IMG/VR virus record: IMGVR_UViG_3300048091_000230
Span: 1 to 46,522 of that record
Length of the DNA: 46,522 nucleotides
Direction: 5' to 3' (one strand)
DNA from: a virus
This document shows positions 23,942 to 31,992 of the stretch, piece after piece. Under the pieces are notes generated by a model that was not told where the DNA came from, did no database searches, and worked only from the letters and a program-made list of their open reading frames with translations. Each line of letters opens with the position of its first letter. Position 1 is the first letter of the stretch. The position numbers were made by a program, and so were the translations under genes.

Positions 23942-26094
23942 TAGATCCTCGCGAGCCTGCTGGCCCTAGATTTTTTGGCGGGCGCCACAGCAGCTGCTGG
24001 CGCCACAGTGGGCTTTGTTCCGACGGTGACCGCCGCTATCGGCTCGACGTCCTCGCCCTCCGCAGGCACGTACGGCTGCGCTGCCTGATCGGCACGCTTG
24101 TTCAGCTTCAACCCGAAGTGCATCAGGCCGCACAGCGCCGCGTACGCATAGACGCGACAGTCGCTCGCCTCGTTGGCCTTGCCGTTCGGCTGCTCCCACA
24201 CGCGGTACTTCTGCCCGGACACAACTTTCGTCACCAACCGCTCTGACGTGAGCTGCGCGTAGTAATTGATGTCGCGATCGGCCGGGAAGTGCATGTAGCC
24301 GGCCTTGGGAACACCCACTGCCGGCGGCTCTAGGTAAAGCCGGTTCCGAATGGTGTCTTTCGCTGCATTGACGCCAAGGATGATTGGGCGGAAGGCGGCC
24401 TTGTTGCGCGCACTGGGGCGCTTCGTCGGCCATACCGGATTGCGCTGACCGTTTCGCGCTGACTCACCCTTGATAGCCCAGACGTGCCGACCCAATCGCT
24501 TTTTGCAGTACTCGTAGACCGCTTGCGTATGGTGGCCCCCGGAGTCTATGCACGTGCCCACCACGTTGAACTTGCGACCGTCAGCGCGCCGCCAGACCTT
24601 GGCCAGGTACGCATCGAGCTGTGCCTGGGTGTGCGGGTCGTCGAACTCGCCGTCGATCACTTCGTAATCGACAGACCAGCTCTCCTCGTTTCGTCCCCAC
24701 CCAACTACCTCAATTTCAAGACGATAGTCCTGCACGTCGACGCCAGCCGCCAGCACCGCAACACCGTCAGGCACTGCCGCCGGCCATTTTTCGCCGCGAG
24801 CTGCCAGTATTTCCAGTGGCAGTTCCTTGCCGGTATTCGTCCGGTGCGGCAGCCCCATCTGTGTATTCCACCAAGCCTGCTCCAGGTCTGGATCACCTTT
24901 CGCCTCAACATACTTCTTCGCGATGTCAGACGGCTTGTCTTTCTGCCATGGGCTGAACAGTTTTCCGGCTTGGAAGCCTGCGTGCGTGTTATCCACGCCC
25001 CACTTGCCGCACTCTGGGCACTTCGCGCGGTAGACCGCGTATCGGTCGCTCTGCCACCAGTCCCAAACCTTCTCAAGGGCCCCGCCGGCGTTCTCGCGCC
25101 ATGCGCGGTCATACGCATCCAGCGGGACGTGCCGGTCACCGCAGCATTCGAATGGGCGCGTCTGATGGTGCCTCGTCGTCCGCAGCGCCTTGAGGCGATC
25201 GCCTTCCGACCACACAACGCCGCAGCACTCGCATGAGATCCGAGCCGTCTTCGTCAAATGCTCGACGACGTTGCCATTCGCGTCGTGCGTCTTCTCCCAA
25301 TCAACATGCCTGAAAAAGTCGAGGAACATCCTGTGGCCGCAGTGCGGGCAGGCTGCCGACGCCCTGCGACGGTCCGACTCCAGGTAGCTTTTCTCGATCC
25401 GGCTTTCATCCGTGATCGTCGGCGAGCATGCGCGCACCGAAAGCCAGTTCACGCCGAACGTCGCGGTCCGCTCTTCGGCCAGCGCGATCGGATCGCCTTC
25501 GCGTGTGACCGGGTACTTGTCGACCTCGTCGGCCAGGATGACCCGCACTGGACGACGCGCCAGGTTGTCCGGGCTACCGGCGCCGGCCAGCGCCAGAAAG
25601 CCGCCCGGAAAAGCCTTGTACAGCAGCGTCTCTGCAGCGTTACGCGTCTTCACGGTGCCGATCAGGTCGCGCAGCACCGGGGTCACGCGGATCATCGGGC
25701 TGATGCGTTCCTTGCTGAATTGCTCGGCAGCGTCTTCTTTCGGCTGTAGCAGCAAGATCGGGCATGGATCAAGGTGCGCGAAGTAGCCGAACACATTCTC
25801 GAGCAGCGCCGTTTTCAAGAGCTGCGTGCTCACCATGGCCGTGACCACGTGCACACCGGGTTCGGTCACCGCCAGCATCGGGCCGCGTGCAACCTCGACC
25901 GTCGATGTCTCCCAGTTGCCAGCCGTGCTGCCGGCCTCTTTCGCAAGTTGCCGGTACTGGTCAGCCCAGTCCGGAACGCTGATTCTGGGTGGCGGCGCCC
26001 AAGCCTTTCTGGCGGTAGCTTTCAGCCATTCAATCTTCTCCGCCTGAGAAGTCAGGATCCTGTTCGCCGAGTCGTTTGATGTGTTGATGGACAT
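23941..26094 (-). CDS. terminase large subunit (lambda gpA family)
   Basis: A 717-residue packaging motor. The N-terminal WAPPPRISVPDWADQYRQLAKEAGS opening, the ATP-binding region around VSTQLLKTALLEN, the Walker B ILADEVDKYP, and several CxxC pairs (CPHCGH, CECCG, FECCGD, CPECGK) are seen. The C-terminal nuclease domain contains GTCIDSGGHHTQAVYEYCKKR. The start at 26094 was preferred over one 69 bp upstream because it begins near the family N-terminus; both overlap the small subunit. gpA family enzymes cut cohesive-end (cos) sites, so a cos phage is expected. Confidence 0.95.
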   Translation of the reverse strand: MSINTSNDSANRILTSQAEKIEWLKATARKAWAPPPRISVPDWADQYRQLAKEAGSTAGNWETSTVEVARGPMLAVTEPGVHVVTAMVSTQLLKTALLENVFGYFAHLDPCPILLLQPKEDAAEQFSKERISPMIRVTPVLRDLIGTVKTRNAAETLLYKAFPGGFLALAGAGSPDNLARRPVRVILADEVDKYPVTREGDPIALAEERTATFGVNWLSVRACSPTITDESRIEKSYLESDRRRASAACPHCGHRMFLDFFRHVDWEKTHDANGNVVEHLTKTARISCECCGVVWSEGDRLKALRTTRHHQTRPFECCGDRHVPLDAYDRAWRENAGGALEKVWDWWQSDRYAVYRAKCPECGKWGVDNTHAGFQAGKLFSPWQKDKPSDIAKKYVEAKGDPDLEQAWWNTQMGLPHRTNTGKELPLEILAARGEKWPAAVPDGVAVLAAGVDVQDYRLEIEVVGWGRNEESWSVDYEVIDGEFDDPHTQAQLDAYLAKVWRRADGRKFNVVGTCIDSGGHHTQAVYEYCKKRLGRHVWAIKGESARNGQRNPVWPTKRPSARNKAAFRPIILGVNAAKDTIRNRLYLEPPAVGVPKAGYMHFPADRDINYYAQLTSERLVTKVVSGQKYRVWEQPNGKANEASDCRVYAYAALCGLMHFGLKLNKRADQAAQPYVPAEGEDVEPIAAVTVGTKPTVAPAAAVAPAKKSRASRLARI

Positions 26095-26653
26095 GGGCGG
26101 TAAGGATCTCTGTAACTTTGTCAGCCTCCACGTCAAGGTCGGCGGCGATTTCCGGGCCGACACGCGTCGGCCAGTTCAGCCAGGAATCGCGTTGACTACG
26201 GAACAATTCGAAAAAGACCTGCCGTGCAAGCTCGAGGTCGATCAGCGAACCAGCCTTCTGTTCGTACTCGAGCTTGTTCAACAGCGCGAGGTAGGTTTCC
26301 TTGACGCGGCGAGCCTCGTCGAGCGACCACTCGACCTCACCGGTCTGCAGCATCCGCTGGGCGGCCTGTTCATTGGTTTCGGGCTCATCGCTGAACGCCG
26401 GCGGCGCTGCCGGCTTGTTACCCGCGCGCGCAGGCGATGTGTTACCCGACTTGTTACCCCTGTTACCTTGGCCGGGTGCTGAGGTAACAGATGCGGAAGC
26501 GTCGCGCCGGTATTTTTTCAGCAGCGCGTTCGACGCTTCGACGTCGACCAAATCGTCCTGCAGCACCAGCCAGCCACGCTCTTTCCACTTCGAGACGGTC
26601 TTGCGGCTGACGTCGTGGAGCTTCGCGAAGGCGGCTTGGTTGACGGCGTCCAT
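26030..26653 (-). CDS. terminase small subunit (Nu1-like)
   Basis: A 207-residue DNA-recognition subunit. The N-terminal winged HTH (NQAAFAKLHDVSRKTVSKWKERGWL) is followed by a low-complexity linker containing five Gly-Asn steps and by the helical region WSLDEARRVKETYLALLNKLEYEQKAGSLID that contacts the large subunit. It overlaps the large subunit gene by 65 bp. The linker DNA carries several copies of GGTAACA, two more of which lie directly upstream of the ATG. It should bind the packaging site. Confidence 0.88.
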   Translation of the reverse strand: MDAVNQAAFAKLHDVSRKTVSKWKERGWLVLQDDLVDVEASNALLKKYRRDASASVTSAPGQGNRGNKSGNTSPARAGNKPAAPPAFSDEPETNEQAAQRMLQTGEVEWSLDEARRVKETYLALLNKLEYEQKAGSLIDLELARQVFFELFRSQRDSWLNWPTRVGPEIAADLDVEADKVTEILTAHVHQHIKRLGEQDPDFSGGED

Positions 26654-26669
26654 GTGTTACCTGTTACCC
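26416..26669. repeat. cluster of seven GGTAACA/TGTTACC heptamers in and before terS
   Basis: TGTTACC on the plus strand occurs at 26416, 26440, 26452, 26461, 26655 and 26662, and in the opposite orientation at 26483. Two copies abut the terS start codon. Inside the gene, the Gly-Asn steps all use the same GGT-AAC codons, so the DNA word may be what is conserved. In lambda the Nu1 protein binds repeated R sites next to cos beside its own gene. A similar function is a reasonable hypothesis here. Confidence 0.6.
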
Positions 26670-26838
26670 AAATTTTGATTTTTCATAGCTGGTGGAACAT
26701 CGCGGCGCGCAATGCCCTCGGAACACGAAGGCCCGGGAGGGACCCGCCGAAAAGTTGCTTTTTAGCAACAATCCCGCATCCCTTACCCGCCCAGCATGTC
26801 GCCCGGCCGCCGCCCCGTCCTATGCCGTCACCGCGCCG
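26670..26838. other. non-coding gap upstream of terS, candidate cos region
   Basis: No gene is visible. The stretch contains a hairpin GTTGC-N6-GCAAC (26753-26768), followed by TTTT in minus orientation (weak terminator), and a tandem CGCGCCGTCACCG-type repeat near 26830. In gpA-type phages cos normally lies just before the small terminase gene, so this gap is the best candidate. The actual cut site cannot be recognised by eye. Confidence 0.45.
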
Positions 26839-27510
26839 TCACCGCGCCGTCGCCAGCGCCTGGGCCAGCGCTTCCTCGTAGTCGCGCCGCAGGTTCCGCG
26901 AGATCACCTTCATGGCGGTCCCGCCGAACTCCAGGCGCGTGTTGACCGGCAGCGCGTCGCCGAAGCGCAGCAGCAGCTTAAGCCGTGCGCTTGGCCCTTT
27001 GTTCAGCCCGCGCAGGCGCTTGCCGTTCGGGCCCAGCAGCGTGACGCGGCTCGTGTCGGTCACGCGCTGCCAAACGCCATTGACCGGGCCGGCCTTGGTC
27101 TTGACCACGCCGATGAAGATGTCCGGCCGTGCCTTAAGCTTCGCCAGGGTCGCGCGCGGCAGCTGGCCATACGCGTTCAGCTTGATGTCTTTAGGGTTCA
27201 GCAGTGCGCGACCAGGCAGCTTGTGCACGCCCCCGGTCTCGTACGGCTCCAAGTACTTGGCCGCCACCGGCTTCACGAACACCGTCACCGCGGGGTTGGT
27301 CTTCGTCGCACGCTTCACGCCGATCGACTTCTGGGTGAATGGTGTTGGGTGCTTGAACTTCGCGCGGATGTTGCCCTGCTCAGCACGTTCTACTCTTTTG
27401 CCAATCTTGTTCAGCGCCTGGGCAGTGGCGAACGGCACCTGCTGGCGCGCGATACGGCCCAGCTGCGCCGTGAGCTGCCTCAGGTCGGAGCGAATATTGA
27501 TGTCGATCAT
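26839..27510 (-). CDS. putative virion morphogenesis/minor structural protein
   Basis: A 223-residue basic protein with a helical N-terminus (IRSDLRQLTAQLGRIARQQVPFATAQALNKIGKRV) and a beta-rich rest. The layout resembles phage proteins in the HK97 gp10/tail-completion or minor capsid class. It ends the gene cluster located between the late promoter and terS. I do not recognise a specific family. Confidence 0.65.
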   Translation of the reverse strand: MIDINIRSDLRQLTAQLGRIARQQVPFATAQALNKIGKRVERAEQGNIRAKFKHPTPFTQKSIGVKRATKTNPAVTVFVKPVAAKYLEPYETGGVHKLPGRALLNPKDIKLNAYGQLPRATLAKLKARPDIFIGVVKTKAGPVNGVWQRVTDTSRVTLLGPNGKRLRGLNKGPSARLKLLLRFGDALPVNTRLEFGGTAMKVISRNLRRDYEEALAQALATAR

Positions 27511-27512
27511 GG

Positions 27513-27821
27513 TCAGCTCGAAACGTAAAGCAGGCCGAAGCCATCGTCAGGCAGCACCAGCTCGCGGCCTTCGCTGGTCATGGCGGTACAGATCGGAGCG
27601 TACATCAGGCCCGGCACACCGCCGCCGATCAGCTGGCTGACCAGCGCGCCATCGATCGTTTCGGTACCGAGGATCATCGTGGCGGCCGCCGGATCGGCGC
27701 CATCGACAGGCGCGATGGACCAAGGTGCTTGCGAGATGGTCTCGTTCGGCAGCAGTAGCGGCCCGAAGTCGACGGTGAATACATCCTTTTCGCGCGCGCG
27801 CTTCGGAGTGAAATTGCTCAT
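27513..27821 (-). CDS. phage structural protein, unknown (102 aa)
   Basis: A 102-residue protein: KDVFTVDFGPLLLPNETISQAPWSIAPVDGADPAAATMILGTETIDGALVSQLIGGG. The pattern of short strands resembles the fibronectin-like phage-fibre accessory proteins that precede adhesins. It overlaps the upstream adhesin-like gene by four bases (ATGA). Virion role is inferred. Confidence 0.65.
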   Translation of the reverse strand: MSNFTPKRAREKDVFTVDFGPLLLPNETISQAPWSIAPVDGADPAAATMILGTETIDGALVSQLIGGGVPGLMYAPICTAMTSEGRELVLPDDGFGLLYVSS

Positions 27822-29599
27822 AACTGCCTTACTCGCGGCTGGGCGACATAAACACGCGCGCGCACGCGCGCCGCATAGGTACGTTTCGGGTTCGGCATCA
27901 GCGGCGGCAGAACGTCAGTCACAGCCGCAGCAAGGCCAGCGCTTGAGCCCTGGGCCAGGCCAGCAGCCAACACGACCGGGGTGAGCAGGGTTGCCTGGAA
28001 GCCAGCGGTCGTCGATGTGGCGGCGCTTGGCGAGCTGCTTGAATTCGCGCCTGCACTACCGACCACCGTTGGCTGCGTGATTGCTGCAGCCAGACCAGCA
28101 TCGGTGGAATGCCCCTCACCAGCAGCGATCGACGTCGATCCAGCCAGCGCGATGGGCAGTCCCGCCGCCACCACTCCAGCTTTGCCAGCAGCGATCGTTG
28201 TCGGCAGGACCAGCGACGCCGCCAGGCCAGATGCGGCAGCGGCTGCGGGATTCGCTCCAATGCTGGCGCCACCAGAAATATTCGCCGCCAGGCCGGTATT
28301 CGACGCGCCCGCCTCACTTGCGCTGATGCTCGTCGAGCCGGCGATGGCGATCGCCAGGCCTGTTGCGCTGGCCGTTCCTTCGCTGGCGCCGATATTCGTC
28401 GGCAGATAGACAGCTGCACCAGCACCAGCAGCACTTGCCTGGGCCTCGCCGGTGGCGATGCTCGTCGGCAGCGAAACCGACGCCGTGAGCCCGGATGCAG
28501 CCACCCCTGCTTCGCCAGCGCTGATCCCCGACCCGCTGGTGATCCCGGCCGCCAGACCAGCATTCGATGCCCCCGCGCTGGAGGCGGCGATGTTGGTCGG
28601 CGAGGTAATCTGCGCGGCCAGCCCAGCGCTTGCTGCTGCAGCCTGCGTGCCGGAGATTGCCGTCGGCAACGAGATTGCGGCCGAGTTTCCTGCGGCGGCT
28701 ACGGTCCCTGCACTGCTCGCCACAGCAGTCGGCAGACTGATCGAGCTGGCATTGCCCGACGCGGTCTCCGCTGCCACCGAAGCGCCGATCGTGACAGCGC
28801 TACTCGCGCTCGCGTTTGCGATTGCCGCGGCGTAGGGGAAACGCGGGGCCGGGTCCATGATGCGCGAGCGATCACGGTAAAAGCTGTCGATCTCGGCCGG
28901 CGTCAGGCAGGCGTTGAAGAACGTCGCGCCGTAGAGCGCCTGGTCGTACGAAGCGAAACCGTAGGTGCCGCCGCCCAGCATCACCAGCGGAACGGTGTTG
29001 CCGGTCGCCAGCGGCGCGCTCAGCGTGTAGGTCGATGTCTTAAACTGCACGCCCACCGGCGCGCCGGCGTTCGTCATCACGGCGGCGTACGATCGGAAAG
29101 TGATCGTTACATTGCCGTCATAGCTGATCGCGAGGAACACGCGTGCGCCCGTGCCGTCGCCCGTCCAAGGGCTGTACGAGGCGTCGTCGCCGTATGTCGC
29201 GAGCTGGACCGTCCGGTAATTCGAGGCCGCCAGCAGTGTGAACTGAGTATGGCCCTGGCCAGACGAATCGCCAAAGCTGAACAGCGTTTTCCCGCCCGAG
29301 TAGTCGCCCTGGAAAAAATCGACGATGACGGTACGCGGTGCCGAACCGGCCATGCCGAGCTGTGCCGGCAGGATGCCCGTGTTCAGCGATCCCGAACCAC
29401 TACCCTGAAGGAATTTGCCGTGCGGGCCGGGGGCGATGTACGGGCCGCCCGATGGAATAGTCGGCGTTCCAGGGCGCCCGCGCACCACAGATCGAACGTC
29501 GCGGCTGAACGGGAAATGCGCAGTGACCTTGCGGCCGAGTGGAGAGCTTGCCGCTACCTTGGCGCCTTGCAGTAGCGTCCTTGGCGAGCTGCTACCCAT
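27818..29599 (-). CDS. LamG-like adhesin protein with tandem 22-residue repeats
   Basis: A 593-residue protein. Residues about 85-245 form a concanavalin/LamG-like beta sandwich (VIVDFFQGDYSGGKTLFSFG ... ATFFNACLTPAEIDSFYRDR). Residues 270-511 are eleven consecutive 22-residue repeats rich in Ala, Gly, Ser and Thr, most ending in a P-T, S-T or similar pair and carrying a central Gly-Leu-Ala step. The C-terminal 50 residues are basic (RTYAARVRARVYVAQPRVRQL). The pattern suggests a beta-solenoid shaft between a lectin-like head and a virion-anchoring tail. It lies upstream of terS, not with the tail-fibre genes. Role in adsorption is inference. Confidence 0.8.
   Translation of the reverse strand: MGSSSPRTLLQGAKVAASSPLGRKVTAHFPFSRDVRSVVRGRPGTPTIPSGGPYIAPGPHGKFLQGSGSGSLNTGILPAQLGMAGSAPRTVIVDFFQGDYSGGKTLFSFGDSSGQGHTQFTLLAASNYRTVQLATYGDDASYSPWTGDGTGARVFLAISYDGNVTITFRSYAAVMTNAGAPVGVQFKTSTYTLSAPLATGNTVPLVMLGGGTYGFASYDQALYGATFFNACLTPAEIDSFYRDRSRIMDPAPRFPYAAAIANASASSAVTIGASVAAETASGNASSISLPTAVASSAGTVAAAGNSAAISLPTAISGTQAAAASAGLAAQITSPTNIAASSAGASNAGLAAGITSGSGISAGEAGVAASGLTASVSLPTSIATGEAQASAAGAGAAVYLPTNIGASEGTASATGLAIAIAGSTSISASEAGASNTGLAANISGGASIGANPAAAAASGLAASLVLPTTIAAGKAGVVAAGLPIALAGSTSIAAGEGHSTDAGLAAAITQPTVVGSAGANSSSSPSAATSTTAGFQATLLTPVVLAAGLAQGSSAGLAAAVTDVLPPLMPNPKRTYAARVRARVYVAQPRVRQL
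28067..28792 (-). repeat. eleven tandem 66-bp repeats coding 22-residue units
   Basis: The units all have exactly 22 codons with no indel between residues 270 and 511. The shared pattern is Ile/Val at position 2, Ala-Ala/Ser near 3-4, Gly at 13, Leu-Ala at 14-15 or similar, Ile at 18 and Pro-Thr or Ser-Thr at 21-22. DNA copies have diverged, so the repeats are old or under selection at protein level. Confidence 0.85.
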
Positions 29600-29601
29600 G
29601 G

Positions 29602-29988
29602 TTACGGCACCTGGCGCTCGAGGAACACTTCCACGGTGACATTTTGCGACGTGTTACCGAAAGCCTTCGCGGTGAAGGATCCGTATCCACCTGGGATCGG
29701 GATCACTCCCGATGCCGAGCTATTCGCGAGTGCATCACCGCTGACGCGGTCGATCTCGTACAGGCGCTGGTTGGCGCCAGGATTGACAACCGCGTAGAAC
29801 ACGATGACCACCGGCGAACCAGGGGCTGGGCTGCCGTTGTTGATTCGATAAGCGAAGGAATCGGCATAATCAGCAAAGGGCCCGACGACAGCACCTACGC
29901 CGGCGCTTGCTGGCGACGCCTCGGTATAGCCGAACGGCACCGATGTCCCGGCCGCGATGATGGTTGCTTCGGCTGTCGTCATGGTCAT
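29602..29988 (-). CDS. phage structural protein, unknown (128 aa)
   Basis: A 128-residue protein with no Cys and many short strands: PFGYTEASPASAGVGAVVGPFADYADSFAYRINNG, and a C-terminal FTAKAFGNTSQNVTVEVFLERQVP. It resembles a small beta-sandwich virion protein. It ends two bases before the adhesin-like gene and overlaps the upstream gene by four bases. No family recognised. Confidence 0.65.
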   Translation of the reverse strand: MTMTTAEATIIAAGTSVPFGYTEASPASAGVGAVVGPFADYADSFAYRINNGSPAPGSPVVIVFYAVVNPGANQRLYEIDRVSGDALANSSASGVIPIPGGYGSFTAKAFGNTSQNVTVEVFLERQVP

Positions 29989-30416
29989 GCTGATTTCTCG
30001 CTGCCGTCCAGGTTATACATGGCCGCCTCGACCTCCAGGCGCGTGACGATTACCGGGCGCATGGCCATATTCTTGAGCTGAGCAGCTTGCGTTGCAGTCA
30101 AGACCGGCGACAGGCCCGACGATAGCGAGTTGATCGCACTGATCGTCTTTGCCAGCCCGATATCCAGGCCACTGTCCTGCTTCAGGAACGACATGAACAT
30201 GCCGACCAGCGCATTGGTCGTCGAGGCACCGGCCAGCGCCGACACGATGTTGTCGCCGTCGGCGCACTCGACCTCGATTGTGCGCAGCGTGACGAAGCGC
30301 GATTGAATGGCGGTGACGCCCTGGGCATTGAGACCGGCAGCCAGCGCGTCGAGGTTGCGCGCCGCGCGAGCCGCCTGCAGATCGGGGCTGGCGATGATGC
30401 GCTCGCGGATGCCCAT
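29985..30416 (-). CDS. phage protein, unknown (143 aa)
   Basis: A 143-residue protein with an N-terminal helical part (IRERIIASPDLQAARAARNLDALAAGLNAQG) and a central Gly/Ser-poor helical stretch. It lies in a tightly packed cluster of virion-like genes, suggesting a head or tail accessory role. No motif is recognisable. Confidence 0.65.
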   Translation of the reverse strand: MGIRERIIASPDLQAARAARNLDALAAGLNAQGVTAIQSRFVTLRTIEVECADGDNIVSALAGASTTNALVGMFMSFLKQDSGLDIGLAKTISAINSLSSGLSPVLTATQAAQLKNMAMRPVIVTRLEVEAAMYNLDGSEKSA

Positions 30417-30418
30417 GA

Positions 30419-30877
30419 TCAGCTCACCGTTTCAGCAGCAATACCGGCGGCGTTCCAGTTCAGGTTGATCGGGCCGTTCACGTTGCCCACCGGGCCGCCA
30501 AGGTCGACGTAGCCGATCGCGTAATTGCCCGAAACGGTCGCGTCGTACAGGATGCCGTAGAAGCCGTTCGAGAAGCCCGAGGCGTCCTGCGGCACCACCA
30601 CGTTGGCGGCAGCCAGGGTGACGACGGCGCCACTGCGCGACAGGGCCACGCTGCCGAGAGTGATCGGGCCAGCATAACCGGCGCCGAGTGCAACCTGGTT
30701 GGCGGAGAAGTCGGTGGCGCCGCCCGAGCCCCAGCGCGGGTCGTTCGTGCCAATCGCCGGGGCGGTGGCGCCGGTCACGATGCCCAGCTTGAGCGTGTCG
30801 GTCGTCAGGTTGAAGTTGCCGCCAGCTTCGGCTTTGAACTGGAATGCTGCGAAAAGGTGTACGTCACCGCGGGACAT
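30419..30877 (-). CDS. phage structural protein, unknown (152 aa)
   Basis: A 152-residue beta-rich protein: VHLFAAFQFKAEAGGNFNLTTDTLKLGIVTGATAPAIGTNDPRWGSGGATDFSANQV. This resembles the small coat or fibre proteins seen in podoviruses and in lambda-like head-fibre clusters. It opens the adhesin cluster. The start at 30877 lies within the end of the preceding small membrane gene. Confidence 0.7.
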   Translation of the reverse strand: MSRGDVHLFAAFQFKAEAGGNFNLTTDTLKLGIVTGATAPAIGTNDPRWGSGGATDFSANQVALGAGYAGPITLGSVALSRSGAVVTLAAANVVVPQDASGFSNGFYGILYDATVSGNYAIGYVDLGGPVGNVNGPINLNWNAAGIAAETVS

Positions 30878-31094
30878 GTTTTTCCTTCGACTTGATTGAA
30901 TCGGTGAGAGTGTGGAGTGGCGGGCGCTGGCCGCTCAGCTTCGAGCCGTGCTGGATCGCAACGGTCACGTGCTGCTCAACCTGACGCTGTCGAGCACGAA
31001 TAAGGCAGTGAGTCCGGTGGATAGACCAGGCCGCAACGGCGAATCCTGCGGCCGCGACGATGACCGTCAAAGCGATGACGATGGTTTGGATCAT
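30864..31094 (-). CDS. small membrane protein (76 aa)
   Basis: A 76-residue protein with one N-terminal membrane span (TIVIALTVIVAAAGFAVAAW) followed by a basic, hydrophilic tail. It overlaps both neighbours. The type is common in phage late clusters; it could be a membrane-anchored accessory. No family recognised. Confidence 0.65.
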   Translation of the reverse strand: MIQTIVIALTVIVAAAGFAVAAWSIHRTHCLIRARQRQVEQHVTVAIQHGSKLSGQRPPLHTLTDSIKSKEKHVPR

Positions 31095-31327
31095 AGTTTC
31101 GTCCTGTTCGGCGCCGCCAGCAGCGCCTTGATCATGTCGGCAAGCGACTGGTTCGGGTGGCCCAGGCCGTTCGCGCACAGCAGCTGCTTCGCGTCCTCGT
31201 GGTCGACCAGGTTGCGGCTGTATCGGTCGAGGGTCTTGACGTCCGTTTCCTTCGTCAGAATGGCCAGCTCGGTACCGTTCACGGCCCGCACCATGTCGTC
31301 GCGGTATTTCAGGATCCCGGTGCGCAT
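31091..31327 (-). CDS. hypothetical phage protein (78 aa)
   Basis: A 78-residue soluble protein (GILKYRDDMVRAVNGTELAILTKETDVKTLDRYSRNLVDHEDAKQLL). The start at 31327 was chosen so that it overlaps the previous gene's end by 19 bp and begins at a regular helical segment. Its stop overlaps the next start (ATGA). Function unknown. Confidence 0.65.
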   Translation of the reverse strand: MRTGILKYRDDMVRAVNGTELAILTKETDVKTLDRYSRNLVDHEDAKQLLCANGLGHPNQSLADMIKALLAAPNRTKL

Positions 31328-31506
31328 GGCATCTCCCGTACGATGGCAGCGATCTTGCCCGGGCGCTCGACGAGCTTTTCGCCAGGCCACAGCTGCGGCT
31401 GCGTGCATGCCACGGCGCCCTTCCCTTCGCACCACAGCACGCGGTGCACTCGCAGGCGCTGCACAACCTTCCCGTCGATCTCGACGTTCACCGTCTGCAG
31501 AGCCAT
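31309..31506 (-). CDS. hypothetical phage protein (65 aa)
   Basis: A 65-residue protein with two cysteines and a VNVEIDGKVVQRLRVHRVLWCEGKG opening. It has GAGGTGAG upstream of the ATG at 31506 and a strong terminator just before that. It is the first gene after the second late-leader terminator. Function unknown. Confidence 0.65.
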   Translation of the reverse strand: MALQTVNVEIDGKVVQRLRVHRVLWCEGKGAVACTQPQLWPGEKLVERPGKIAAIVREMPCAPGS

Positions 31507-31521
31507 CGCTCACCTCATGAA

Positions 31522-31556
31522 TAAAAAGACCGCCGGCGCATTGCTGCAGCCGGCGG
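31522..31556 (-). terminator. strong terminator in the late leader (t2)
   Basis: Minus strand: CCGCCGGC (31556-31549) pairs with GCCGGCGG (31537-31530) around an 11-base loop, followed by TCTTTTTAT. It lies between the 57-aa gene and the first structural operon gene. Late transcription must pass it. Confidence 0.82.
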
Positions 31557-31662
31557 CAAAGGCCAAGACGGGGATGCCTTGGTGGAGACAGGTTGCGGCA
31601 GCCTGTACCGAGGCGCCTGACAGAAAGTCGGCGGAACAGGTACGGCGCACTGAAGCGCGACT

Positions 31663-31737
31663 GCCACACATCAGGCTATTCAGCGGTTGAAAGGGGTCTC
31701 TGAACCGATGACAAATGCCGAACGCCTGATGTGTGGC
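31663..31737 (-). other. long inverted repeat with nested hairpin, possible structured RNA
   Basis: GCCACACATCAGGC (31663-31676) is perfectly complementary to 31724-31737, with 47 bases between. The intervening bases contain a second stem, CGGTT/AACCG. A 14-bp perfect stem of this kind is unlikely by chance. It lies within the late leader, between two terminators, in 257 bp without a gene (31507-31763). It may be an antitermination, anti-terminator or processing element. Confidence 0.6.
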
Positions 31738-31763
31738 GCCTCGAGCACGAGGCGGCGCGGAGC

Positions 31764-31937
31764 TTACTTGCGGCGGCCGGCGTTCATGTCGGAAACGCTC
31801 TCGCGCGCCAGGCGCTCGGTAGTGGCCGTGCCGACGTCGGCGAAGCGCGCGTGGTCGAAGATCTTCCAGGCACCGTTGCTCCACCGAGCGGAGTACTGCA
31901 AGGCGCGCGGAGCGTGGGTGCGTTTGTGAGCGTGCAT
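31764..31937 (-). CDS. small basic protein in the late leader (57 aa)
   Basis: A 57-codon frame starting ATG at 31937 with a strong ribosome site (AGGAGA). It is Arg/Lys/His-rich (HAHKRTHAPRALQYSARWSNGAWKIFDHARFADVGTATTERL). It is the only gene between the two leader terminators. It might bind nucleic acid, but there is no recognisable fold. Confidence 0.6.
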   Translation of the reverse strand: MHAHKRTHAPRALQYSARWSNGAWKIFDHARFADVGTATTERLARESVSDMNAGRRK

Positions 31938-31960
31938 GGGTTTCTCCTGGAAGCGGAAAG

Positions 31961-31992
31961 CAAAAAGCCCCGCGTCATCGCTGACCGGGGCT
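31961..31992 (-). terminator. first late-leader terminator (t1)
   Basis: Minus strand AGCCCCG (31992-31986) pairs with CGGGGCT (31972-31966) around a 13-base loop, followed by TTTTGCTTT. It lies about 85-110 nt downstream of the predicted late transcription start, as tR' does in lambda. Confidence 0.85.

Noticed and set aside
28067-28792. CRISPR array or diversity-generating variable repeat
   Set aside because: The 66-bp units are coding, continuous and diverged, without identical repeats and spacers. No reverse transcriptase occurs in the window.
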